Shown: piece after piece, positions 11,059-24,600 of the stretch
Numbering within the stretch: the stretch's first letter is position 1
Layout of the letters: each line of letters starts with the position of its first letter
Origin: Hypoxylon rubiginosum
Taxonomy: Eukaryota; Ascomycota; Sordariomycetes; Xylariales; Hypoxylaceae
Assembly (NCBI GenBank): GCA_902806565.1
Contig: CADCXA010000056.1
Coordinates: forward strand, 62,001 to 126,000
Reading direction: 5' to 3'
Length of the DNA stretch: 64,000 nt
The notes under the pieces: generated by a model
What the model saw: the letters and a program-made list of their open reading frames with translations, nothing else
Databases searched by the model: none
What the model was told of the DNA's origin: nothing
Program-made: the position numbers and the translations under genes

Positions 11059-11742
11059 TCATACCAATCCCCACCACGTCACCACCGCCCCAGCCGCGAC
11101 CAGCACAGCAGCAAGCCCGGACGGCCGTAAGACCACACCCACGCCCTCCGGCTGCCCGACCTCGTCCGAATACGCGCCCTCGACGTTCCCGCGGGGCCAG
11201 TACTCGCACGCGAGGTACCAGCCGCCGTTCCCCGGGCACAGCTTGGCGCCGCACCCGACGTCCGTCGTGTCGCGCCACACCAGCTGCGTGAAGTGGCCCG
11301 TGTCCTCGCCGAACTTCGGGTCGCCGTAGTCGTACGCCGCGGCCTCGCTCGCCCAGGCGTCGACGCAGGAGCCGGCGTCCGAGCAGCCCAGGGCTAGGTT
11401 CTCGCCGTAGGGGCCTCCGGAGTGTTTCATGTCGCACGTCTCGCCGTCTCGTCTTCGTGACGAAGACTGAACATAAGTGCTAGCGAATGATTCCAGGGTA
11501 GAGTTCCATCGTACGGCTGAGGCGTTGTAAGTTGCCCGGTAGGTGTTGGTGCTGTTGAGGATGGCGGACGTGAAGGCGTCGTGGTCTACGAATGACGGCG
11601 CCTCGCTGGGGATGGCGGGCGCGACGGTGACGACTATTGTTTGCACCACTGTCTGGCAGTTGACGAGCTGCGCAAAGGCTAAGAGGAATAATAGGACGTA
11701 TAGGGGTATAGCCGTGTGCGGTAAGAGAATTGAGATAGTCAT
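11059..11742 (-). CDS. Secreted CAP/PR-1 (SCP) domain protein, possibly GPI-anchored, 227 aa
   Basis: Intronless. It starts with a hydrophobic signal segment (IPLYVLLFLLAFAQLVNC). The CAP domain spans about residues 55-190: HSGGPYGENLALGCS, the CAP1 signature GHFTQLVWRDTTDVGCG and the CAP2 signature YLACEYWPRGNVEG, with paired cysteines. Fungal CAP proteins (Pry1-like) are exported and in yeast bind sterols and fatty acids; that role is family knowledge, not shown here. The tail after the domain (VGQPEGVG, then a hydrophobic C-terminus LAAVLVAAGAVVTWWGLV) looks like a GPI-attachment signal, so wall or membrane anchoring is likely. Predicted N-glycosylation sequons occur in the N-terminal half (NST, NAS). 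It is convergent with GH43, with about 300 bp between stop codons. Confidence 0.92.
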   Translation of the reverse strand: MTISILLPHTAIPLYVLLFLLAFAQLVNCQTVVQTIVVTVAPAIPSEAPSFVDHDAFTSAILNSTNTYRATYNASAVRWNSTLESFASTYVQSSSRRRDGETCDMKHSGGPYGENLALGCSDAGSCVDAWASEAAAYDYGDPKFGEDTGHFTQLVWRDTTDVGCGAKLCPGNGGWYLACEYWPRGNVEGAYSDEVGQPEGVGVVLRPSGLAAVLVAAGAVVTWWGLV

Positions 11743-12637
11743 TGTGATAACTTCATAGATACGGTGAGAGCTCTACGCCTGCGTATGGCTCATGTGATAT
11801 CATATAGACTCCCGTGTGTAAGTAGGCGATAACTAGATAGTAAGTGTAGGTATTGATGTTCTGATTTGTTTTTTAGAAACTCGCGATAAAATGAACGAGT
11901 ATAAGCATTATCATACAAAGAACTCTCTTGTTTCGCAACGGGGATAATAGCTTGGTGATTAACAAAGGTGATTTCTCTCTAGTCATTACACGAGGGACAA
12001 CACGTCTAGGGCCTAGGCCTAACCTAGTGGCAACATTTCTAGGTGCTACCGGCTTTCTCATATCTTACAGCTGGCGGATAAGGTCATGAACTTGCGTACC
12101 TAGGTAGGTTCCTTGGAATGTCGATGCCGAGTTTTTCAAGACTAAAACTTGATGGGATGACGTAGCGGTTGGGGAGATCGCTGTCGCTTCTTGTTAGCCT
12201 ATCAAATATTTCAGCTACAGCTGAGGAGAAACAATTGGAGACGCCCCCTGCCAGCCCGCGTATGGATCCATAATGTTTCCCTCTGTCTTCTTGGTATTTT
12301 ACCTAGTCCTCCTATTGTCACGAGTGAATACTTCATTGACCGTCTACTTACCTGGTACCGACTTTCCAAATGTGTACGAATAGGAACTTATAATTAATCT
12401 TGGTATGATCTTGGTATGCATGCGTTGTATGTAGTGTGTACGACATGACATATAAGGCACCTTAGGTACTTCGAGTAGTGGGCATTGTAACACACGAACA
12501 TGTATATAAGACCAATGGGAGAGGCTGTATTTAATAGATATCATCTTTGTTACACAACCCCGTGTTTTCCAAGTAAGCAATTTATCATTTAGCGCTCCTC
12601 GTTCCGAACGTCATCTCCGTAGAAATTTCCCGTCACC
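11743..12637. other. Intergenic region, about 900 bp
   Basis: Between the CAP gene start and the ADH stop. Open stretches at 11873-12061, 12191-12397 and 12344-12580 show no family features and are treated as chance. Contains a CCTAGGTAGGT copy near 12100. Confidence 0.55.
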
Positions 12638-15600
12638 CTATGGGATCAGCACACCACGGAAGCGTACCTTACCAGACGAGCAGTCTTCCATGGCCTTCGC
12701 CGCGTCCGCGAGCGGGACCTTCTCTATGAGACACTTGACGCCGTGGTCCCGGGAGAACTGGATGGCCTCCTCGGAGTCGAGCGCGTGGCCGCTGGGCCAG
12801 CCGTGCACCGACGCGCCCTTGGTCACCAGCACCGCCGTGTCGAACTCGACGGGGCCGACGGGCGCCAGCACGACCAGCTTCCCGCCGGGCTGCAGCCCGC
12901 CGACGAGGGGCGAGATGGCCTTCGGGTTCGGCGCCGTCGCCACGATCATGGCGGCGCCGCCCAGGTCCTGCAGCGCCTGGACGGGGTCCTGCTTGCTGGT
13001 GTCGATGTACGCGTTCGCGCCCAGCTGGAGGGCGAAGTCCTTCTTGGACTCGCCCGAGCTGATGGCGACGGTGTGGTAGCCCATCCGGTTCGCGTACTGG
13101 ATCGCGAGGTGGCCGAGCCCGCCGACGCCCTGCACGGCGACCGTGTTGCCCTGCTCGACGTGCATCTTGCGCATCGAGTTGAAGACGGTGACGCCGGCGC
13201 ACAGCAGGGGCGCCGTCTCGGCCGGGTCCGCGTCCGAGGGCACGCGGACCACGGCTTCTTCGCGTAGCAGCACGTATTCGGCGTACCCGCCGTCCATCGT
13301 CACGCCGTTGACTTCCTTGTTGTCGCACATTTGAAATTGGCTGCGGGAGCATTGACGGCACATAGAGTCGTGACCTACGAGGTGTTAACATAGATACTCC
13401 CACTGTTTTCTCTTCCTCCTGTCTACCTAGGTACCCATATACCTATATAGGGGAGATATAAGTACATTATAAAGAGGGGGGGGGTATTTAACACGGTGAT
13501 TATAAGTATAACAAAAAGTGGATATAATAACTAGATAATTATTATAAGAAATTAATATTAACTATATTTTAATATTTTTACCAATATAATAATTATATAA
13601 TATAATTATATATAACTAATAGTTATATTTTATATAAATATTATATTATAATAAACATTATAATAAACTAATAATATTAGTTTTATAAGTAATATTAATA
13701 AAAAAAATATTATTTTATATTTAAATATATATAATAAAATAAATATATATTCTTTTTTAAAAATTATTTTCTTTTATAGTATTATTATAAATTATAGTTA
13801 ATATTTTTATTAAAATATACTTTTTTATATAATATTATTTTTTTATTATAAAATAATATTATTATAATTACACTTTTAATATAATTAAATTATATTATTA
13901 TTATTAATTTTACTAGCTACTATTAATTTTATTAATAACTATTATTATAATATATAAATTATTATTACTAACTAGTTATTATTATTAATTATAATTATTA
14001 TAATATAAAAAATTATTATTATAACTTAATTATATAATTATAAAGTAATAACATTTCTACGTTATATAAAAAGTTTATCACTACTATTATTATAATATTT
14101 AAAATTATTACTAATATAAAATAATTTTAAATTTATATTATTATTATAAACTAAATATTAATTTATATATTAAATATATTATATATAATTCTTATTATTT
14201 AATTACCTTTTATTAATTAACTTAATATTTTATTCTTATTAATTATAACTTATATAATTTTATATATTTTAAATTTTACTTATTATAATATTTTATTTTA
14301 ACGCTTTTAAATTTCGTAATAAAAAAAAAATATAATAATTTTAAATATAAAGGATTTTAATTTATTATTATATATATATATAAAAATAAAGTTATTAAAT
14401 TTTTTTTTATAATAATCTTTAACTTTATAAATTATATATATAACTTTAATTATTTTTATAACTTAAAAAGCTTTTATAATATATTAAAATTAATAAAACG
14501 TATATATAATTAAAAGTTTAAACCTTATATTAAGTTATTATTATTATTATAATTTTTAAAGTTCCGTTTTAAATATCTTTATATTAAAGTTTATAATTTT
14601 AATAATATTTTATAATGTTAATATAACTTAATATAAATTTAATTATATTTAATAATATTAATATAATTTAATATAAATTAAATAATATTTAATAATATTT
14701 AATAAATTATAATAATATTTAATAAACTATAATAATTATTTTCGGCTTATAATATATTTAGCTAAAATTAAAAAAGTTATTACTTTTAGTAATTAACTTA
14801 ATAATAACTTAATAACAACTAAAATATATTAATATATAATTTAATATATATATATTAATTTAAAGGTAAATAAAATAATATATTTTAAAATTTTTAACAT
14901 ATTATAATTAAACTTAATAGTTTAAAACGGCTTATTATAACTTATTTTAATAAAGTAAAATAATTTATTATAATTTAACTTAATAATTTTAAATAAAATA
15001 ACTTATTATAATTAGATTTATAAATATAAAAAAGTTTATTATAAACTAACTTTAAATTATAAAATAATATAGATTTAGTATTTTTTAATAAATAAAAGAA
15101 TAAAATATATAATGATAATAAATATTTTATTTTTTCACTTAAAGTATTAATATCTAACTTTAAAATCCTTAATATAAAAAATTAAATAAAATTTATTAAA
15201 AATAAGAAAAAATACAAACTCATTAAAATATAAAAAGATATATTATTATAAAAAATGTAATTTATATAATAAATTAATAAAAATCTAATATTACTATTAC
15301 TTTATATTTTATATTTTTATTTATTAAAATATTCTTTTATATATTTAAAGTTAATAAAATACCATTATTATATTAATTAAAAAGTATAATAATAAAATAA
15401 TAAAAAATATTAAAGTTAGGTTAATATTTTACTAGTTAAAAATATAAGTATATTTTATTAAATAATAATTATTATAATTAATCTATTAAATATAACAGTA
15501 AAATAAATATATAATAAATAATAATAATAAATAAAATAATATTAATTATAAACTAAATAAATATAATTAATTTAATAATAATTTAGTGTATATAAACTTA

Positions 15601-18600
15601 TAATACGAGTTTATAATAATAATATAAAAAATAAGCAGGTTTTTAACGTGTAAAAAAGCTTTGTAATTTTATATTTAATAAATTATTAAAATTAATAAAA
15701 GAAATAAAATTATATATTATATAAACAGTATTTAAAACTAGGTATAAACTGAATAATATTAAATAATGTTTATTATAAGATAAAAATAAAAATAAAAAAG
15801 TGTTATAATGGAATATTTTTAATTTTAAAAATCTTAATATTTTAAAAAAAATAAATAATAAAAAAGATAAAATAAATAAGATAATAAAAATATAATTGGT
15901 ATAAAGTAAAATAAAAAAGGAATATAATAATAAGAATATAATTATAAAAAATTAAGTAAAATTAAACCGATTATGTTAAAATTAATAAATTAAAATAAAA
16001 AAACGGTGTTAAAAAAAGTGTAAAAATTAAATAAAAATAAGTGGAGGGGAGATTTAAAGTAAAATATAAAAAGTAAAATAAGTTTTAAAAAAAAAGGAGT
16101 TTTTTTAATATATATACTTTTATTTTAATAGTGGTATAAATTTAATAAAAATATTACTAAAAATTAATTATAAAATTTCTTAAAAAAATATAATTTTTTA
16201 TATAATTTAATGTTTTTTCTTATTATTTTCTTAAGTGTTTAATAATTAGTAATAAAAAAAATCTAATATATATATATTATTTAATTTAATGGATATTTAT
16301 TAGGTTTTATTTTTTATTTTAACGATAATAATTATATAAAAATATTAAAATATTTATAAAATTTTAATTTTATATATATTAAATATTATAATTTATAAAA
16401 AGTAGTATCTTTTTTAATATTTTTAGTTTTTATATTATTTAGATTTTTTTTTTATTAATTCTTAAAAAGTTTATTATATTATATTTTATTATTATCTTAT
16501 ATATAAAATATTAAAAAAAATAATCTAAAGTTAATTTAAATATAATAAGTTTTATAAAAATAATAATTAAAAAAAATTATTAAGATAACTTATATTAATA
16601 AGTAAATAACTTATCGATTTTAATGAATATAAAACCCTAGTTATTTTTATTTTAAATTTTAATAAAATCTTTTATTAAAAAACAAATTTATTTAATCTTT
16701 TTTTTATAATATATTAAAACTTTTATAAAAAAACATTTAAATATTAAAAGTATTTATTTTTTTATAAAAAAGAATTTCTTTAATTAATAAAACGGTGTTT
16801 AATTTATTATATTTATATATTTATTATACTTATAAATATATACCGCTTATAATATAATAATAAACTTTTTATATATATTTGTTTTTTCTAGGTTAATAAT
16901 ATTAATAAAAAAGTTATTTTTTATAGTTATTTATTTACCAGTTAATTTATAAAATAATCTTAATAATATATGGTTATGGTTTTTTTAAATATTAAAATAA
17001 AATACGTTTTAACTTTTTTTCTTTTTTTTAAATTTATAATCAAAGTTAAATATAAATGTTAATATAAAATAAGCTGCTTTTATTATTTAAAAAATAATAT
17101 ATAACTTAAAAGTTATATTAGTAAAATATTTAGTAAATAAAAATAAAATAATTTATATTATATTTTTTATTTTTAGAAAAATTATTACAACGTTATAGTA
17201 ATTTATTATAATAATTAATATTTTATATTTTTTAATACCAGATTTATATTATTAGTTTAAATTTAAATACGAAAATATTTAATTAACTTTTATTTATATT
17301 TTTTTTTATTAAATAAAGTTAATATAAAGTTATATAAGTTATATATAACTATTATTTTTAAAATATAAAATTTATTATAAATATTTAAAAACTTTTTTAT
17401 ATTTAAATATTAGTTGTTTTTATTTTAAAGGTTAACTACGTGGCGGTGTTTTATTAATACGTTAATTATTAATAAAATTATATTATTTATTATTTATAAA
17501 AAATTATTACTTCTTTTTTTATTAATAATAAATGGTATTATAACTTTAAATATTTTATTAGCTACTTATTTTTTAATTTTATTTACACGTTTTTAACTTA
17601 AATTTATATTTATTTAATAAAAAAATTAGATTGTTTTTTTATTTATAATAATATATTATTTAAGATATTTATAATTTACTTTTATTTAACTTTATTTTAA
17701 AATCATTAAAAATAAACGTACGAATATTTAATATGTTAAAATTACTTATTTTATTATATTTAAATTTTATATTTATGTTTAATATATTGTTAATATTTTA
17801 ATGTAATTTTTTCTTATTATAATAATTATATGTTTATATTTACTTTTAATATAATATTTTTTTAACTAATAATAAAAAATAAATAATAGAATAATTATAC
17901 TTTTAATAAGCTTTTAAATTCTTTATAAATTAAAATATTTTTTTAATAATTATAATTATTACCACTTAAAAAATACTATAAAAAATTAATAAATATTACA
18001 AGCTTTAATTAAAATAATAATAGTAAAAATAAATATATTGTTTTTAAATATAAAATTATAAAAATTATAAAAAAGGCCTTGGTATTTTAAATAATACGTA
18101 TTTATAAATTAATTTTAAATAATATTTAATATAAAGAAAAAGGTTTAAAATATATTTATAAAACTATAATTATTATATATTTTAAAAGTAATAAGTTTTT
18201 TAAATTTTATAATTTTACTAATATTAAACTATAAAATGTCCCGCTAGTTTTAAATTATATATATATAGTAACACTTATTATTTATAATATTATAATTTAG
18301 ATTTTTATAATTTTTAATTTTAATAAAATAATATTAATATAGCTTATTTATTTAATAACTAAAACATTTAAATAACTTTTATTATAATAATATATTTTTA
18401 ATAAAAGTCTTAATAAATACGTAAATATATATAAAATAACTATTAATATTTAGTATTTATTTATAGTTTAAACTGTAAATATAAAAAGTATTTTTTAATA
18501 TGTTATTAAAATTAATATTATATGGTTTAATTATTAAAAATAATATATTATATTTACACACTTTTTTTTATTTTATAAAAAACTTTTTAATTAGATATAA

Positions 18601-21600
18601 GCCTTAAAGTAATTAATATATATTATAATATAGTTTAAATATATTTAAAAACAGCTGGAAAAATAATAAAAGGATTTTTTTAATAATAAAATTTTATATA
18701 AAATGTTTATAACCTTATATATTTAACTCCAGCTTGTTTTTATAAAAAGATAATAACTTTATTAATTAAAATATTTTACGCTTTAAGTTATAAAAATATT
18801 AAATAATATAAAATAAAAAAAGGGGATTTAAAGGTTTTATTTTATTTAAAAAATTAAAATTATAATTTATAATAATAAAGTGAATATAATAAAAAATTAT
18901 ACCAAGGTTTAATAAAATTTTCTTATTTTTTATTATAATTAATTTTATATAACTTTAAGTTTTTTACGAAATTCCTAGGGTTTATAAAATAAATTTAAGT
19001 TTAATAAATAAATTATTACAATTAAAAACCTTTTATATTATAATAATTAACTTTATAATTAAACTTAAGCCTAACGCCTTTAATAAAAAATCTAATTTAT
19101 AATATATAACTTGTTTTAAATGCTTTTTTTTATAATTAAAATTACTAAAAATATATAAATTTATTATATATTTCCACCAAATAAAATTAAAAAGGAATAT
19201 AGGCGATTTATTAAAATAAAAGAAGTATTAACCGGATATAATATAAAGAAACTCTTTTTATTAATATGTTTTTTATAGATTTTAAATAAAACTATTAATA
19301 TAATAAATTATTTTAATATATATATCGCCGCGGATTATAAAAAAGGAAAAAAATATTAATATTATATTAATAAAATTAAATATAAATATGTTTTTTATTA
19401 AGCGAGTTTAAGTTAATAATAAAGTAAAATTAAGCTTAATAGTTTTTTTTTATATTTTATATAATAAAAAACTTTTTTTTAATTTTTAGTTTTAAATAGC
19501 TTTTTATTTTAAAACATTTTTTATATTTTTAAAACTTATCGGTAATTAAAAAATATTTATTAGTTTATTATATTTTTTTTAAAATATATATTATTTTTAT
19601 TTTTAAATAACTAATAAAATATGGAAAGTTAAAAGCTTATAATATTTTAAGATATAAACAATTAAAATTATATTATTTAATAACTATAAAAATTTAAATA
19701 AAAAAATATATAATATTATTTCTTCCTTTTAAATATCCTTTTTATTAAAACTAATATTAAATATATTTAACTTTTTAATAACACGGAAGATTTTTATAAT
19801 ATTAAAATCTAATATATTTTTTTTATTAATATTATTTAAATTAATTTCTTTAAATAGTATTTTTTTTATTATATTATAAATAATTTTTAATGTTATTTTT
19901 TATAAAATATTATAAGTTAAGATTTTATTAATATTTAACAAGGTATTAATTTATATAATATTATTAAACTAAATTAAAAAAATGTTATTATTATTTATTT
20001 TAAAATTATTTTAAGTTATTTAATTAATAATAATACGTTTAATATTAACATTTATAACATGTAAATTTATAATAAATAAAAATATAAATATTAATAACGT
20101 GGCTAGTTTATTAGCTAGATTAAAAAATTTAAAAAAATTATTACTTTTTATATAATAAATTTAAATATCTTATTAATATATATATTAAGAATTTTATTTA
20201 AATTTTAAAACTTAGTTAATTATAATAACAATTTATTTTAATAAATAATTTTTATTTATTAAATAATTAAAATTAACTATAAAAATAACTTATAAATTAT
20301 AATAAAAATCACTTATTAATTTATAATATAATATTATAGGTTTAATTTAATATATTATTTATTAAATTAAATTTTTTTTTTGAAAATATTTAAGTATGTA
20401 ACTTTTTAAGTTAATATTTTTTTTATTTACAATATAAATATATTTTATTTTATGTTAAAACAGTTATTATATTAAAATTATAAGGTAAATATATATATAT
20501 TTATATTAATATAATATATATTTTATTTTTTTTTTTATATTTAAATTTTTTTAATTTTATTTGTTAAATATATAATATTTATTTATAATATTATTATAAC
20601 GTTTATAAGCGATATTATAATAAACCTTAAAAAGGGAAATTTATTATATAACTTTATTTTAAATAAAAATAATATTTAAGTGTTAAATAATTTAATTTAT
20701 AGTAATATAATAAAATTATTTTAATTTTTTTAGTTAGTATTTAAAAAGTTAGTAAAGTTTTTTTATATTTACCTGGAAATGTGTATTTATTATTTTATAA
20801 ATAATTATATTTAAATATTTTAATATTTTATAGAAATATATTAAAAATAATGTTAAACTTTAAAAAAAATATAAAATGTTTAACTTTAAGGTTATATAAT
20901 ATATTTAAGATATTTAAATATTAATAAAAGTGGTATTTATATTAAATTTTAATAATATTTAACTTAATAAAATCTTGAACTTTATTTTAAAGGAATTTAA
21001 TATAAGTTTAAAATTAAAATTATTTATTTTTAATAAAGTTAACTTTTATATTAAAAATTTTTTTTATATTTAAAAATACCGTGCTATATAAAATCTTAAA
21101 GTAAATTAATAGTTTATTAATTTGTTATATTAGTATATTTATATATATAATTAGATTTATATTAAAAGTTTTTATAATATAAACTTAAAGTTAAAAAATA
21201 AACAGTTTTTTAAATATATATAAAAATAATTATTTTAAAAATTTAATATTAATAATTTTATAATTATTTTTAATTGGTTTAATAAATGTGTTAATATTTA
21301 TAACTTTTTAAAAAAGTTTTAAGGTTAATATATAAATAAGTTTTTTTTTTATTGCTATAAAATAATTATTTAATTAAAAAAAAACTAGTGATTTATATTA
21401 AACTAAATATATAATATAAATTAAATATTAATTTTAAAAAGATATTATTAAAATAATACTTTTATAAGAATAATAATAATTAAAATATATGTTTATATTA
21501 ATTTAATATTATTATAAAAAGTAAAAAATGAAATAAAAATAAACCTATAAAAAAAAATATAATAATATAATAACATATAAAATATATTAAAACTTACAGG

Positions 21601-24600
21601 CTTTTAAAAAAATAATTTTTTAAAAAGAAGTTTTTTAAAGTTTAAAAGATGTTATATAAGCGTTTAATAAAAAAGATATAAAAAAAAGCTTATAGTTTTT
21701 ATATTAAATTAGTTTAAGTAATATTATTAGATTTTATAGTTATTTAATATAAATTAATATAAAGTATAACTAGTTAAATAAATAATTAAAATAATTTATA
21801 TAGTTATTAATTTTTAACGAAATAATCTTTTGTTTTTTTATATATATAAAAATTTATATATAAAAGTTATTATAAGTATTTTAATAAGTTAATTATAAAG
21901 AAATAAAAATTTTATAAAAACATATAAAAATTATAATAAGTATATTAGAATTTTATTGGTATTTTTATATTAATTATTAAATAAATAATTAATATATATA
22001 TATATTTTTTTTTTTTATATTTATTTATTATTAAATATATTTTTAACTATGGTTATTTAATGTTATTTTTTATTTTTAACTTATTTAAATAATTTCTTTT
22101 ATTTTTTATTTTTTTATTTAACTTTTATATTATATAGTTATATTTATTTATATATAAAAAAAATTAAATTTATACCTTAGGTTTTTTTATTTTTTTATTT
22201 TTTACTTATTATAAATTAAATAAAACAAATAATAAAAATAATATAAATATATTAAATTTTATATTTATAACTTATTTATATTTTTTTTAATAATTTTATT
22301 TTAAATGTTTTATATTTTTTTTTTATTTTTATTTTTTAAGTTAAAATATATATATTTTTATTAACTAAGTGTTTTTATAGTATATTATTTAATAATTTTT
22401 TATTACCTTTTAATTTTAATAATATTTTCTTTTATTCGTTATTTAAATACTTTATAAATTTATATTATTATTAAATTTTTATATAACTATTATTATTTTT
22501 TAAGCTTTTTTTATTATATAAATAAAAAAATAAAATTATACTTTATAACTTAATGTTATTTTTTAAATTATTTCCTTTTTTATATTAATAGTAACTTTTA
22601 TTTTAAAATACCCGGTGTTTATCTTTTTTAGTTGTTTTTTTAATTTTAGATTTTAAACTAAGATAGTTACTTTTAAAGCTATTTTAAAATAAGTTTTTTT
22701 AAAAGTTTTTAAATATTTATATTATTTCCTTAAAAACATTTAATTTATATTATTATTTTAATATTTTAGCTTTTTTATTTTTAAAGCTAAATATATATAT
22801 TATTTAGTTTTTTAGATTTATATTTATTATATTAATTATTAAATGTTAATTACTTATTTTTTAGTTTTATATATAGTATCTCCAGGTTTTTTTTTTAATT
22901 AATATATTATAAATATTATATATATATCGATTTTATTTAATATTTATATTGTTTTTATAGTTTTTATTTATATTATTTATAACTTTTATATTTTTTATTT
23001 TTAATATAAGTTTAAAAGTTAAAACTAGTTATAACGTTACGGTGTTTAAAACTAAGTTATTAAAAAAAAACAAGTATATTTCTTTTATAAAATAATTATT
23101 TTTTTTTATACGAAATAAAATTAATATATTTTTTTAAAAGCGGTAACTATTTTTTTTAACGCGACTTTTATTACTACACCTTTATTAAAATATTATTAGA
23201 TTATATAAATTTTTTTAATGGTTTTTTTATATTTATATTCCTTGGTTTTTTTCGTATTTTAAAAAGTTAAAACTTTAGTAAAATAACTAATTTTTTTAAA
23301 AGTTAATAAATAATATTTACTGATATTTATTTTATAATATTAATAGTTTTATTATAAGTAACGTAAAATAATAAAAGTTTAAATAATAAGTTATTTATAA
23401 TTTTAAAGAATATAAAAACTATTTTATATTATAATAAGTGTAAATTTCTAGTCGATTTTATTATATTTATTAAAATAAGTAATTTTAAAAATACTAGCGA
23501 TATAAAAAAAATAATTATATAAAAAGTTATTTTTAAAAGAAAAAAGTTTTTAACTTTTTTTAAAACCGCTAGTAAAAAGCGTGATATATGTTTTAATTTT
23601 ATATAAAATTTAATAGTTAGTTAATTAAAAATATTAAATTGAAAAACCTAAAAAAAAAAAGCAAGTTCCGTTAAAAAAATAAAAATAAATAATAATGAAA
23701 TTAATATTAATAAGGAATAAAATACCAATTAATAAAAAATTAAAAATAAATAAAATATTAAAAATAAATAAAATATTAAAAATAAATAAAATGTTATTAA
23801 ATAAAATAACATTAATAAAAATATAAACTGATTTTTTTAAAAAATACTTTTAAATATAAACTAAATAATTTAATATTATTATAACTAATTAATAACATTA
23901 ATTTTAAAATTATAAATATAAATATAAAAATGTTTTTATTTATTTTAAAAAATAGTAAAATTAATTAATATAATAAATATATATTAAATTACTTTTAAAA
24001 TATTTATATATTTTAAATATTTTATAATATGTTTTTATTAAATATAATATTATATTATATAATATTAATTAAAAGTGATATAAAATTAATGAAATCCTTA
24101 GTAATTTTACAGTTATAATTTTTCTTTAAATAAGATACTTAAAAAATAATTTATTAATTTATTTATTTATAATATATTAAGAAATTAATAGTTAATTTTT
24201 ATAGTTTATAATATATTTTTATATTATTATAATTATATTTTAATATATTTTTAAGTTATTAACATGTTATATATTAAGTTTAATTTTTAAGGTAATAATT
24301 TATATTAAAATAAAAAATAAAGCTTAATATAAAAAAAAAAAAGTTATTAATTTAACTGGCGGAGATTTAATTTAAAAATTAAACTAGTTTATAAAATATT
24401 TAAAAATTAATCGTAATAATTTTATATTTATAAATATAGTTAAATATAAATATATTTAGTTTTTTTTATAATTTTTATAGTACCTAGTAATAATATAAAT
24501 TTTATATTATTTTACTTAAAAATTTTTATTATATTTTATATTTAATTATTAATAGTATTTTAATACTTAAATATAAAAAATAATAGTTTTTATATATTAA

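Noticed and set aside
12669..13403. Long open frames on both strands overlapping ADH exon 2
   Set aside because: Arg/Ala/Gly-rich shadow translations caused by the GC-rich third codon positions of the real ADH frame.
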